Source: Eublepharis macularius (lineage: Eukaryota; Chordata; Lepidosauria; Squamata; Eublepharidae). Taken from it: a stretch of 64,000 nt of DNA. Position numbers and translations under genes: made by a program. Shown here piece by piece: positions 31,950 to 42,967 of the stretch. The notes under the pieces were generated by a model. It saw only the letters and a program-made list of their open reading frames with translations, had not been told where the DNA came from and made no database searches. The stretch covers positions 11,793,001 to 11,857,000 of the forward strand of contig NC_072800.1 in NCBI RefSeq assembly GCF_028583425.1, in the 5' to 3' direction. Numbering within the stretch: the first letter of the stretch is position 1; each line of letters starts with the position of its first letter.

Positions 31950-32534
31950 TATCTCTCATTTAACCAAAGATATGCAACTGAATGCATTCGTCAGGAGATG
32001 ATATGATCGTCCCTTGCTGATGCTACATCTGCCAGCACAGAGCCACAAACTGATAGCCACCACCTAGTGGCCGAGGATTAAAGAGTTCCTTTGCCTCTCC
32101 CCTTGCTCTGAAGGCGGGTGACTCTGGCAAGCCCAGGTTTCAAATAACTACCAAAAGGGGAGGCGGAGATGCTCAGAGCCAAAACAGACGGGACATCTGA
32201 TGCATGGAGAAAATGAGTTGGTTTCCCACAAGGTTCCACGGGAAGTGTAGTGAGAAAGAACCTCTGCCAGGGAGAAGAGGGAGAGAATCTCTCTTCTCCC
32301 TCTCACTGCTGTCAGCTCCACTTGCTACCCTGAAAGCACTCAGCAGCCAGAGAGAGCTGAGCACGCTGGCGGCAGCAAGAGGGACAAGGAGCCAGCGGCC
32401 TCTGCCAGCTCCCTCTGACCGCCCCCCTCTGATCCTAAACAATCTCACCTAAAGGTTTTGTGTAGATATGAGTAATGTGTTCATTTGAAATGTGGTGCTG
32501 GATGGCTAAAAAGAAATAAGTGGGTACTAGTTCA
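31950..32534. other. no gene supported; partial element end
   Basis: A segment gagccaaaacagacgggaca at 32177 resembles the end of the element at 36518, so a partial copy may lie here. The S/R-rich frames at 32173-32452 show no domain. Confidence 0.35.
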
Positions 32535-32835
32535 AATCAAGCCTGAATTCTCCCTGGAAGCTAAAATGACAAAACTGAGGTATTGTACTTCAGTCACATC
32601 ATGAGAAGACAAGATTTTCTGGAAAAGGCAACAATGCTAGGAAAAGTGGAAGGCAGTAGGAAAAGAGGAAGACCTAAAGCGAGATGGCTGGACTCAATCA
32701 AAGAAGCCATGTCCTCCAGTTTGCAGGATCTGAGCAAGTCTGTTAATGACAGAACGTTTTGGAGGTCTTTCATTCATAGGGTCACCGTAGGTTGGAGGTG
32801 ATTTGATGGCACATAACACACACACACACACACAA
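32535..32835 (+). mobile_element. BovB/RTE LINE 3' end
   Basis: The best-preserved plus-strand copy: a 72-codon frame from 32583 reads YFSHIMRRQDFLEKATML, GKVEGSRKRGRPKARWLDSI and DRTFWRSFIHRVTVG, then the tail tgatggcacataacacacac with a (ca)n run to 32836. Confidence 0.85.
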
Positions 32836-33394
32836 GTAACTCAGAAGAGAAGGTAAAACACTGCAACATCCCACTGGCCCAAGGTCTTGGGGGAGAGCAG
32901 GAGTCACTCAAAACCATTTCCTGAGATGTACCTACCACAAAAGGCCTGAACCACCACGTAATACTGCACACTAGATCCATCCCATCAAGAGGACCCAGGG
33001 ATCTGAACGCTGGTGAAAGGTGCAGGAGAGCCCCTGCCTCAAATTTCCCTGCCCATTCCCCATCGTCAGTCATCCATCAGAGCAAATGACTAAGGAAATC
33101 TCGGCCCCCAAACTAAGCTGGACTGACTTGGGCATCATTAGCATCGTCCAGAAAAGCTTGTGTGAAAACTTCCAGGATATTTAATTGAAGAGAGCAACTC
33201 AAGGCCAGTTTTGAAAGAACGGCACAGGTGGGGCTGGCCAGTATTAGAATAGGCAGGCTTGCCACAGGAAGCCGGCAATCCGTATCATGGGCCGGCTAGG
33301 TTTGTGCCTGGCCCACGGAAGAGGGCAGCAGTGTGGTCTGGAAGCGTGACGTGATGGCTGATCTCAGTGACGTATGGCCAACACTGTGGTGTGA
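32836..33394. other. no recognisable gene or repeat
   Basis: Short frames on both strands without motifs. No repeat recognised. Confidence 0.35.
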
Positions 33395-33944
33395 GGCCGT
33401 TTTCACATGTCCTTATAGGCACGACGCACCCACGGAACTCTAGTGGCTTTTCCTCAGGCTTCCTCACGTCCGCATTTGCAAAACGTATGCATACTATTTC
33501 GTTACCGCCTTTTCTGCGTTTTTACAGAGATCGCAATTTCTCTAGTCTTTTCTTCTGCCGCAGGTTGACAGAGGGGCTTTTTCTCGTTCTTTGGCATATG
33601 AAGGCTTAAAGCACTCTGAAGAATCCTCCCACCTCTGTCCAGTTCTTCCCCCAAAGCTCTTTCCCTTTCCGTTCAGCCCCGGAAGCCTCTTTGCAAAATG
33701 TGCCAAGTTAAAAAAAAACAATTGAAGGGGAGATGGGCAATTTCAGGTATGATGACGAAAGTGCCCGACCTCCCCTCTAAAACCACGTTCGTTAGGGACT
33801 GTTTGGAGGCTGTCCTGCAACTTAACAGCACAAGGTAAACACTTGTGGAGAGTGCGTGTGGAAGATAAGTCTTTGGAGCGACTCAGCAAAACACACACTT
33901 AAGGCAGGAAAAGGGCAGGAACAACCGACTGTGTGGAAACGGCC
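33395..33944. mobile_element. DNA-transposon derivative, GGCCGTTTTCAC ends
   Basis: The left end ggccgttttcacatgt pairs with the right end gtgtggaaacggcc. A 3-bp repeat tga (33392-33394, 33945-33947) flanks it. The interior is long for a MITE (about 520 bp) and not obviously palindromic; no transposase frame is visible. Confidence 0.7.
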
Positions 33945-33947
33945 TGA

Positions 33948-34181
33948 GAGACAAGCTACAAGTGACGTCTGACACAGCTTGGACACTTGTCAGCTTCCCT
34001 CAAGTTTTGATGGGAAATGTAGGCATCTTGGTCTTGCAGCTTAGCTCTCCGACTCTTCTCCAATGGACTTTTCAACTGTCACTTGTCCAACATTCCGCCA
34101 AGCTGCCTACTTTTCCCATCAAAACTTGAGGGAGGCTGACAAGCATCCAACCTGTGTTAGGTGTCACTTGTAGCTTGGCTC
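33948..34181. mobile_element. GAGCC-type fold-back element
   Basis: The left end gagacaagctacaagtgac mirrors the right end tcacttgtagcttggctc. tga (33945-33947 and 34182-34184) flanks it, the left copy being shared with the preceding element. The interior carries cttccctcaagttttgatgg, inverted on the right. It is the same element as 4488-4689. Confidence 0.8.
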
Positions 34182-34344
34182 TGAGTCTAAAGTCAAACAG
34201 CCACTGGATCTGTAAGCCAAGTTAATGTTCCCTCTTTTACAAAAAAAACCCCTTTGGTGATGAAGCTTTCTATATCTGTCTCCTCTGATGCTGAGAAGAA
34301 TGTTCTCCCTTCCACCCCCGGTCACCCTGTTTAAATAGGATGGA

Positions 34345-34489
34345 GCTCTGGCTCCATGGTGGAACATCAGCTTGGCATGCAAAAGATCCCAGGTTCAATT
34401 CTTGGCATATCCAGTTAAAGGGATTGGGTGAAAGAGTCCTGCTGGAGCTCCTGGAAAGTTGCCGCCACTCAGAGTAAACAGTATTGACC
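34345..34489 (+). mobile_element. tRNA-type SINE (second family)
   Basis: A-box-like ggctccatggtggaacatc, B-box-like cccaggttcaattcttgg, and a body ggaaagttgccgccactcag. It ends at the (gat)n tail of the next SINE. Confidence 0.65.
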
Positions 34490-34532
34490 TTGATGATGAT
34501 GATGATGATGATAATAAAGTAACAACATTCGA

Positions 34533-34706
34533 TGGTTGTTGTGGGTTTTCAGTGAGAGATCTCTGTCTTTTGGTGCTACACCTCTGAAGATGCCAGCCAC
34601 AGCTGCTGGCGAAACGTCAGGAACTACAATGCCAAGACCACGGCAATACAGCCCGGAAAACCCACAACAACCATCGTTCTCCGGCCATGAAAACCTTCGA
34701 CAATAC
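34533..34706 (+). mobile_element. short Penelope-like insertion inside the SINE
   Basis: A 16-bp perfect duplication, aagtaacaacattcga, flanks it at 34517-34532 and 34707-34722. It contains only the PLE 3' tail. Its first 18 bases (tggttgttgtgggttttc) are an inverted copy of 34656-34673, the short terminal inversion known from 5'-truncated PLEs. The 3' end reads gttctccggccatgaaaacc. Confidence 0.9.
34579..34623 (+). ncRNA. hammerhead-ribozyme-like core in PLE tail
   Basis: Stem I CCT (34581-34583), CTGAAGA (34584-34590), T, stem II GCCAGC (34592-34597) with GCTGGC (34605-34610), GAAA (34611-34614), CGTC (34615-34618), AGG (34619-34621). Predicted cleavage follows 34618. Every core position agrees with the hammerhead consensus. 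Confidence 0.8.
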
Positions 34707-34984
34707 AAGTAACAACATTCGATTAATATACTGCCCTCCAGGACAACTTAACTCCCACTCGGAGCGGTTTACAAAGTGTGTTGTTATTACAATCACCTTG
34801 TGAGGTGGGCAGGGCTGAGAGAACTCCGAGCGAGCTGTGACTGACCCAAGGGTCACCCAGCTGGCTTCAAGCAGAAGAGTGGGGAATGAAACCTGGTTCT
34901 CCAGAGTCCAGATTAGAGTCCTGCCGCTCTTAACTACTACACCAAACTGGCTCCCAAGTTTGATGAGCCAACTAAGCGGAGGGT

Positions 34985-35900
34985 AAATTCATATGTTCAG
35001 TGTATAGCAACACTTTCTATATCTTTATACTGAATTTTAAATGCTCTTTTAGAGTTTTCTTAGATGTGTCGAATTTTATATTCTATTAAGAGGAAGGAAC
35101 CTCTTATGATCACACACTTTATGTAAAGGCCTTTTTGATATCTTATTGCATTATGCTTCTTTCCACAAGATAAAGCTAGCACATTTAAATTAACATGACA
35201 GGAAGTAAATGAAAGTTGATGCTAGTAGTGGAAGAGACTTAAAACATATACCATAGCTTTGAGACATTGAGTAAGATTCTATATCCACAATAAAGCAGAA
35301 GAGTCTTGGATGACACAGGGATGAGATTATCTGATGCAAAATATCCCTGCATGCCTGGTTCATATTATCATTCATGCCCATAGAATACATTATGTTTTAT
35401 TATGCATTTCCTTCTTGGGAGGAATATAAATCACAAAACATTTTCTGTACGTGCCAAAGAAAATAGTCCCTTGGGACATGAAAATGTTTAAAACCTGCCT
35501 TGTATCAAAAGTTGTGAACAATTAAAATTAGAGACCAGTTTATGGACAAGCATAAATCACGGGACTAGGTTGAAACAGGCATGTGCGAAAATCTCTGCCA
35601 GTTAAAAATTCCAACAGCAAAATGTGGGGAAATGCAATATTATAAAAGAGTAATTTGTGTGATGCATGGTTTTTTGTTCTTGGCACCATCGTATTTTCTA
35701 TGTAGATTTATGAAGCATTCAAACATTTTCTTCATTAAGAAAAATTCAAGGAGAAATGCAGAAAAAATGTTTTTGAAATAACCATTGACTAAGCACAGAA
35801 TTTTTCATTTACCCAAAGAATTTCTTAGAATGGTATGAAATGGACTGATTTTGTGAGCCAGAACGAACAGAACCAAGCATTCTGGCTCTAGGTTTCCCCA
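34985..35900. promoter_or_regulatory. candidate conserved non-coding block, AT-rich
   Basis: The stretch lacks any repeat motif I know. It includes acatttaaattaacatgaca and attgcattatgcttcttt. The frames are short and lysine/phenylalanine-rich, as expected from AT content. The call is weak. Confidence 0.25.
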
Positions 35901-36153
35901 GGGACACAATTCCAAACTCTGCAACATTTCATAGACGAAAATAGGGATATACAGAGCTGGATTTATGTACAGGTTAAGTAAACTATACCATAAGGCCTTA
36001 GATTATGAGGAGCCTCTAAATATTAAAAAAAAATTAAAAGTATTACCCCTAAATTATCTTTGGGGGTAATACTTCCACAAGCGGGGGATCACCCACCCAC
36101 ACCGGGGGAATGGGATCCGTACTTTGTGCCCGTTAGCACTCTTATGCCATGAT

Positions 36154-36365
36154 AGAGCAAGAGTCTAGTAGCACCTATAAAACTAACAAAATGCGTGGTA
36201 GGGTATGAATTTTTGTGAGCAACAGCTCACTTCTTCAGAGACAATGAGCTGTGACTCACAACGAAAGCTCCTACCCTACCACAAATTTTGTTAGTCTTAT
36301 AGGTGCTCCTGGACTCTTGTTCTTTTCTACTGCTATAGACGGACTAACACGGCTGCCCATCTTGA
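36154..36365. mobile_element. SINE-like GTGTTAGTCTG repeat
   Basis: A 13-bp perfect duplication, cttatgccatgat, flanks it at 36141-36153 and 36366-36378. The right end reads agacggactaacacggctgc. It contains two opposed hammerhead-like units near 36200-36260, both decayed. The 13-bp duplication supports retrotransposition. Confidence 0.85.
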
Positions 36366-36517
36366 CTTATGCCATGATGTTAGGAATACAACGTAATTGT
36401 AGTAATAGTGTCATGGTGTAACAGTGCCAATGCTGGTGTTTTTTTTAAAAAAAGGTGACAGTGGCACAAAGTTCAAAGGTGGTAACAACCTGGCCCAGTG
36501 AAATAAATGGTCACTAC

Positions 36518-36859
36518 GAGCCAAAACACACGTTAAGAAATACCTAGGTTCAGCACGTGTTCTCTTACCTCAAGGTTTGCCGGGATCTGTAGGAGTCCTG
36601 GAAGCTTAAAGTTTAGCATTTACAGAGCAGCAAAAAGGGGAAGGGAAATAAAGGCGCCTGTATTTTAAGCTTTAAGCTTCCAGGACGCCTTTAAGCTTCC
36701 AGGACGCTTACAGATCCTTTAAGCTTCCAGGACTTTAAGCTTCCAGGACCCCTACAGATCTTTAAGCTTAAGCTTCCAGGACGCCTACAGATCCTGGCAA
36801 ACCTTGAGGTAAGAGAACACGTGCTGAACCTAGGTATTTCTTAACGTGTGTTTTGGCTC
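36518..36859. mobile_element. long-TIR DNA element with internal tandem repeats
   Basis: The terminal inverted repeats are about 85 bp (gagccaaaacacacgttaag on the left) and nearly exact, flanked by tac at 36515-36517 and 36860-36862. The right half of the interior (36660-36780) holds five copies of aagcttccagga. A partial end occurs at 32177. Confidence 0.85.
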
Positions 36860-37600
36860 TACGTGGGCACGAAGCTGCTCAAGCATCATAGCAATCTAAT
36901 CAGCGGTTCATTTTCATCTAACTGGAATAGCTGAGCAAGTTATTTGCCTGGTCGTGAGAAAGGACATGCTGCCTTCACACTGTTAATTTGAAAATCTGGC
37001 AACCAGACTTAGAGGACAAAAGCTGGCCGAGCCACCCAAGTTCTGGGCAGACAGCATCCTTGCCTGCTCTATCTATTCGTTCTTCAATCCTTGTCCAGAC
37101 TCGCCTTTTGAAGTTGAGTGTATTTTATTCATTTTTTTTTTAATTATTATCTTCAGTTATATTCCACCTTTTTCACTGGGACCTAAGGTGGATCAGTATG
37201 ATAAAAAAACTTCAATCACTAAGAGGATTGCAAGATATAACAGCATTTGACTCTAACAGCAAAGATCCCTAAGAACAGGACGGAAAACACAAACAACGCA
37301 TGCAAACACAGTGCGGGAAATACTTTATCCCCAATAAAAGTCGCCTCCTGAGCTGATCCATTACTGCTCCTTCCACGAGAAAGCCCTCCCGAGAAATTAT
37401 GTTTTGCACATTGCATGGGGACCTGCCTGTAATTTGAGAGCTTGCTGGGCTGTCCTGGTCAGCTGAACCTGGAAACAACCGACAACCGAGACCAGAGACC
37501 CAAAAGGTCAAAAAGAATGGATTAAACCAAAGCCAAGCCCAATTTTACATACACACATGAACCTAAGAACTGAAGACCCCGTACTGACATAGTTAAAGAG
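36860..37600. other. no gene; one LINE-tail remnant
   Basis: 37130-37215 has a T-rich start and ttccacctttttcactggga, an L2/CR1-type 3' tail on the minus strand. The rest is unassigned. Confidence 0.4.
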
Positions 37601-37616
37601 CTTTTTTAGGCACCTG

Positions 37617-37963
37617 CAGGGCTTTCTTTCAGCTGGAACATGGTGGAACGGAGTTCCGGCACCTCTTGAAAATGGTCACATGGCCGATGGCCCCACTCCT
37701 AGATCTAAACTCCCCTCTGTCTGGAGATCAGGGGGTGGGGCCACTGGCCATGTGACCATTTTCGCTGAGGGCAATTTAAACTTTAAAAAACTCCCCCCTT
37801 GTTCCAGCTGACCCAAAGTGACGTCATTGTCCGGTCCTGGGAGCGTGCGCGTACTTTGCATGCGCGCGTGTAGTGCCAGGGGCACCACCTCCCACCAGGA
37901 GTTGCCCCCTGTGCTGGCAACCCACTGAGTTCCACCACCTCTTTTCCCAGAAAAAAAGCCCTG
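37617..37963. mobile_element. hAT-type MITE (CAGGGCTTTTTTT family), copy 5
   Basis: It is flanked by ggcacctg (37609-37616) and ggcacttg (37964-37971), one change. It carries TGACGTCA at 37819-37826 and has lost part of the central palindrome. Confidence 0.8.
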
Positions 37964-38194
37964 GGCACTTGCATCCGTATTACCAATCACCAATCATATT
38001 GAAGATCTTAATTTATTACCTTATATGGCAAAGCAAGCGACAAGCATACTTGGCATAATTTAATTTGCTGTAAGTTGTTGCAGGGCAGAACATGTGCTCT
38101 CAGGACTGGCATACGTGACTGTCATGGTTGCTAGGTGACGTAACAGCCCTGGACCAAACATTCCTAATAGCCTAGGCAAACCCTTCCGCAATAG

Positions 38195-38580
38195 GGTTCC
38201 CAGCATGAGGTTGGTAACTGCAGGGGGAGCATCTCTGCTGACATATGCTGACATCACTTCCAGCATAAGATGAAGTGATGTAAGTGCATGACTAGTGATG
38301 CTCTAGCATTTAGCCAAAACTCTATGGTTTAACCATACAGTTTTGAATAAATGCTATAGCATGGCCAACAACGCACTGACTTCAACTCCAATTGCACAAG
38401 AAGTGATGTCAGCACGCTGGGATGCTGCTAATCACCCCCCCCCCCCCATCTCACCACTATTTTTCTCCCATTTGCCCAGCTGAGCAGCAGTGGGAAAGGA
38501 CAACGGGGAGGTAGGAGATCCCGTTCCCCCACTGGGAGAAAGGTGGCTGTATGGAGCCGCTAAAGAGAATGCCTGCAAAA
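38195..38580. repeat. CRE-type dispersed repeat, degenerate
   Basis: It has agggttcccagcatgaggtt and gatgtcagcacgctgggatg, with a poly-C run at 38437-38448. No intact TGACGTCA is present. Confidence 0.45.
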
Positions 38581-39070
38581 AGGCAGTTGCTGATTTTAGC
38601 TGTAACATTTCTTTAAAATATTTAATAAAATATATGATTTGCAATGGATCGGGTTGAACTCATGATAGAACAACTGCCATTCAAGTACATTTGACAAAAT
38701 TTTCTATGTACATAGATGGTTGTGATGAGGGACAGAAGGGAGGCAGTAGCAGGGCGTTTTATGCCCATTAGAAATTAGAAGGCCTGGGGGAGGAAAAAAC
38801 AGACACTTTTTCTGAGGACTCCTCCACACCTTCAGTTTTTCCTCCGGAATAATTGAAAATTGGGTGGGGGGACTGAAAAAAGTCCTATGAAATAGTTTCC
38901 ATTTTGAAATAAACGAAATGCTTTGTAAGATAAGGTTTTAGTTTTCAAAATGCAAAACACGAAGGTCTTTATGCAGGAAAATGTATTGATTTTGAGATTA
39001 ATTCCTATGTACGGAATAGACCAGTGGCTCTTAATATTTAATCCACTCCTGCCACCAAGCATAAAACACT
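38581..39070. other. no recognisable gene or repeat
   Basis: AT-leaning sequence. A 154-codon minus-strand frame (39296-38832) overlaps the element at 39071 and has no recognisable domain. Confidence 0.35.
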
Positions 39071-39231
39071 GGTCGTTTCCACACTGCTCACCTTCATCCG
39101 GAATGCTGCAGAACATCACAAAAAACACATGGAAGATAAGTGTTTTCTCGCGCAAGAAGACGCTATCTTCCGCAGTTTTTCCGTGATGTTCCACAGTGTT
39201 CTGGATGAAGGTGAGTAGTGTGGAAACAGCC
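39071..39231. mobile_element. palindromic element, GGTCGTTTCCACAC ends
   Basis: Left ggtcgtttccacactgctca mirrors right gagtagtgtggaaacagcc. act flanks both sides (39068-39070 and 39232-39234). The inner part ttcatccggaatgctgcaga is also inverted. Confidence 0.75.
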
Positions 39232-39429
39232 ACTACCACTGAATGTGTTAAATGTGCACTTGGATATTTATATACTACCTTTCCCCTCAAACACAATGCC
39301 CCAAAGTTATCTTACAGAATAATCTGATTCACAGGTGACAGACAATTGAAATCAGTCAAGACACAACTATACAACTTTCCCTCAAAATAATATGCAGTCC
39401 GTTCATTGGATCATGCCCTTACTTCACAC

Positions 39430-39654
39430 CAGGGCTTTTTTTCTGGGAAAAGAGGTGGTGGAACTCAGTGGGTTGCCCTCGGAGAATATGGTCACATGGC
39501 TGGTGGCCCCACCCCCCGATCTCCAGACAGAGGGGGAGGGCAATCTCAACTCCCCTCTGTCTGGAGATCAGGGGGCGGGGCCACCAGTCATGTGACCATT
39601 TTCAAGAGGTGTCAGAACTCCGTTCCACCGCATTCCAGCTGAAAAAAAGCCCTG
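39430..39654. mobile_element. hAT-type MITE (CAGGGCTTTTTTT family), copy 6
   Basis: A perfect 8-bp duplication, cttcacac, lies at 39422-39429 and 39655-39662. It is the shortest copy, with the central palindrome partly lost. Confidence 0.9.
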
Positions 39655-39829
39655 CTTCACACCCATTTACTTGGAAAGAAGGGTTCATCCTGACTTTTCA
39701 GAGTAGCGGCTGCAAGTTTTTTTAGCCAACAGACTGCCACAAGTGAAGCAGCTCCTGTGACTTCCTTCTGCCAAATGTAGAAATGAATCTTTTTGGCCCT
39801 CTGTTGAAACCACTTTTTTAAAAAAGCGC

Positions 39830-39925
39830 AAGAGAGTGCAATCCTGAGCAGAGTTACATGCTTCTAAGTCCACTGAAGCGAATGGGTTTAGAAGAATGTA
39901 ACTTTGCTTAAGACTGCATTTTAAG
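39830..39925 (+). repeat. short dispersed repeat
   Basis: agtgcaatcctgagcagagt and ttctaagtccactgaagcga match the family described at 3425. Confidence 0.45.
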
Positions 39926-40129
39926 TGTATGAATGACAACTTGTCAAGAAGTTTCCTGTCGAATTCAGCCATTAACTTCCAAAGTAGACGTTGGCCAGCC
40001 GCTATGGCTTCAGCAGTCTCCCTTGCATCAGAGGGTAATAACTCTAGCCGATGAGTTTCCATTGACAGTGCTCATATCTCTGAGGCTATACTGATAAAGT
40101 GATGAGCTTGTGACTCTTATATATTTCCC

Positions 40130-41350
40130 AAGGGGTTGAGCCACCTGCCTGTGTGTATTTATAACTGCCTTTTAGTTTCCCTCGAAGTTCTGATTGATGT
40201 ACCATTCAAGGACATATCTTCCCTTAATGAAAGTTGGCAGCTGATCACAAATATTAATCTCTTTATGTCCTGCTTTTGATAGTTAACTTTTTAAAAATTC
40301 TAATAACACTGCCATCGAAGTCACTTTTTAATAAACACTTTCCCCCCACAAACCTCGGTTTAAAAAGAGATTATTCAAGCAGCTTTTAAACAATTAGTCT
40401 TTTGAAAGATTTAATTGGAGAAGATAAACCTGTAGAGAATCTAATGGAGGCAGAGCTCTTCCGCACTCAAGATTATCTGCCTGTCACCCGGTGACCCATC
40501 TCCTTCACACTACGTTTTAATTTTTGTACCAATTATACTGTATATGGATAATTCCTATTAGCATATTTATGGTCATTGCTTCATATTTATTGTCTGCACA
40601 ACTCATTAATCTTCATCTAGTGTGTGGGGCTGACAGCTCAATCTATTTTGCAATCTTTGGGCAGCAGCCATATTCCAAAAAGGGCTTTGTTTCCCTGTAA
40701 ATAAACTGTGTTTGGGACCAGAGGACAATGGCGCATCATACAGTGATTGACACAAGCCAGGGCTGCTAATCAAAAGTAGATTTTATTACCAGATGAGTCA
40801 AGTGCATTATGGGGCCATTGTTCTAGCGCTGTCAGGGCAAGAGCGGATGTGGTCAGTCACCTCCTCAAGATGGGTTGATTGTTCTCCAAGATTACACAGA
40901 GTCGCCTTATTATCCTGCCCAGACAACACGGCAGCTCCCCCCAAACCGACACCTTTTGCATAAGCGGCCTGCGCATTGAGCCGATTTGAATTGCTAATGT
41001 GTAATCTGTCTAGCACAGATGTGCAATGAATATTGGGATGTTTTGCATGTCAGTTGAGGAAAGCTGAATGATGAGGTGCTGATTATTCAGTGATGGCCAC
41101 TGGACATTCGCCAGTGGTGGAGTTCTAGCACTTTCTGCTGACACTAATCAGATCATCTTCCAAAGCCTCCCTTTCTTTTGTCAATTCAGCGACTATTGAT
41201 GTAAGAGTATAATATAGTCCTCTCCTCTTCTTCTGCTTAACACAGTTGGCAGAAATTTTGCATTTCAATCTAATTAAAAAAAATGACTTCTCCTGTCTCA
41301 GGATAGTCGGAAAACCACCTCTATAAGCGAGCTGGCTATTCCCATTTGCT
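40130..41350. promoter_or_regulatory. strongest candidate conserved non-coding block
   Basis: About 1.2 kb without repeat motifs, of even composition and rich in transcription-factor-like sites: TTTGCATAA near 40957, TAATTGG-type homeobox cores, GCTAATCAAA, CATTATTG and repeated gattaca-like text. No coding frame of note is present. It could act on ALG2/SEC61B or, more likely, on a distant developmental gene. Conservation cannot be checked here. Confidence 0.45.
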
Positions 41351-42865
41351 TTTGCTGGAGGGTAAAACTTCTATTTCCATTAGAAAAGTTTTTTAAATAG
41401 ACAAGTTTCCTTTGCATCTTACCAAAAGGTACCTCATTTAACACAATGAGAAAAAATATAGAGATGTTGGTTTATTAATAATAGTCCAAGAGATTGTCAT
41501 CAAAGCATGTCATGAAAAGTTGAAAACAATTAACAGGTGTTATTGTGACAGAAGATCATAAACAGAGCCATAACTAAGAGAGAGAGGTCATTGCAGTACC
41601 TTCTGCCAAGCACCACATCCACAATGTATATATTGTGTTTCCAGTTGCAAATAGATGAAAGAATGTTTGGTTGATCAATCTATTAATTCATGAGATTTTC
41701 AAATAGATCACAATATTATGAAGTCCCCAACATGGGCACCTTTTAAAGATACTGGAAGAACTATGACACAGCTTGCAGTTTATAGAAAAATTATTTGATC
41801 ACATTTTAAAAAAATATATGGGACAAGAGTGAGGCTGGATGATTTAAAGACAGTGGCCAACACAATCTGGCAATTAAGCAGATTGACATCTATTGGAATC
41901 GATGGCATGAGATATACCTTTGTATTGAATATCAGCCCCTACATATAAGAACTACAGCCCACAAATTGTCAATAGATTTAGGATGGAAACTGCAAAATAA
42001 ATAACCTAGAGAGAAATGTGTGGGGAAATTCAAAATTGTCCTTGGGGCAATCACTGGAGCTTTTATCTGGGTCCCATGCTAGAGACAGATCTGAATAACT
42101 GCTGGCTTTTATATTTTGAAATGGAGAACGGCTGTTACTTCTTTGTCCCAATCTCTTAGGTGCAACTGGCAATATTGGGTCAATCCTACCCCAAATCCTA
42201 CTACTCCTCTGAGCAAAGTTTACTCCAATCTAAGTGGCTCTTCCACTGTAGGAAGTCTCTGAAATTGGAGGAAGGTTCCTTGGAGAATGGGTGGGTCCAC
42301 ACCATTTTGTTCTGTAGGACTGTTGCAGATGGAGGGGGGACTCTCTACCGAGTCTGTTGCAGGCAGTATTTTCTGTCTGAATTTTTGTTCAGTGTTGAGC
42401 CTGAGAGTTTTCATGGAACTTGACTTTTATTTGATCCTAACAAAGGAAGACATGGCAGGAATAGTGGGTATACTCCCACCTCACAGACACACAAGTCTTT
42501 CACACTCCTTTGCCTCCCAGGCAGGTAAAGGCCAGAAGTCCACTGCCACATGCCACCTATCTAGCCTCCACTACAGCAGCAGAGAGCCCTGACCCAAATC
42601 CTCACAGGGTCGCCTCTCTCCTCTTCCAAAGGTTCCACCAGACAGGCAGCCCATTCCCTATGTGCACCTCCCCTCAATATATGCTGCCACCATTTAATTC
42701 ACTAGGCCTACTGGTCATGGTCAGAGTGATTTTGTGTGTGGGTGGGTGGTATCCTTTTCCCCTCAGCCAACAACTTCAGGCCAAGCATGGTTAACCCAAA
42801 CAAAAATACACGTTATTTACAAGAAGGAACATAGGACTGAACAGATTTTAAACTAACATACTGGG
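41351..42865. other. no recognisable gene or repeat
   Basis: It holds several short frames only. 41780-42000 has an L1-like flavour (caatctggcaattaagcaga) but not enough to call. Confidence 0.35.
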
Positions 42866-42872
42866 TTTAAAC

Positions 42873-42967
42873 TGTAGAAAAGAGCAAGAGTCCAGTAGCA
42901 CGTATAAGATTAACAAAATTTGTTGTAGGGTAGGAGCTTTTGTGAGGCACAGCTCACTTCTTCAGAT
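42873..42967 (-). mobile_element. partial GTGTTAGTCTG-family repeat
   Basis: It runs from gtagaaaagagcaagagtcc to a minus-strand hammerhead-like core (CTGAAGA, stem II, AAAA in place of GAAA). It is flanked by similar, imperfect gggtttaaac segments. Confidence 0.6.

Larger units (their letters stand above)
34490..34955 (-). mobile_element. tRNA-derived SINE split by a PLE insertion
   Basis: The (gat)n/(aac) tail at 34490-34532 and the body from 34707 onwards belong to one SINE. The PLE tail at 34533-34706 separates them. Confidence 0.85.

Noticed and set aside
38832-39296. 154-codon minus-strand frame
   Set aside because: It crosses the palindromic element at 39071 and shows no domain.
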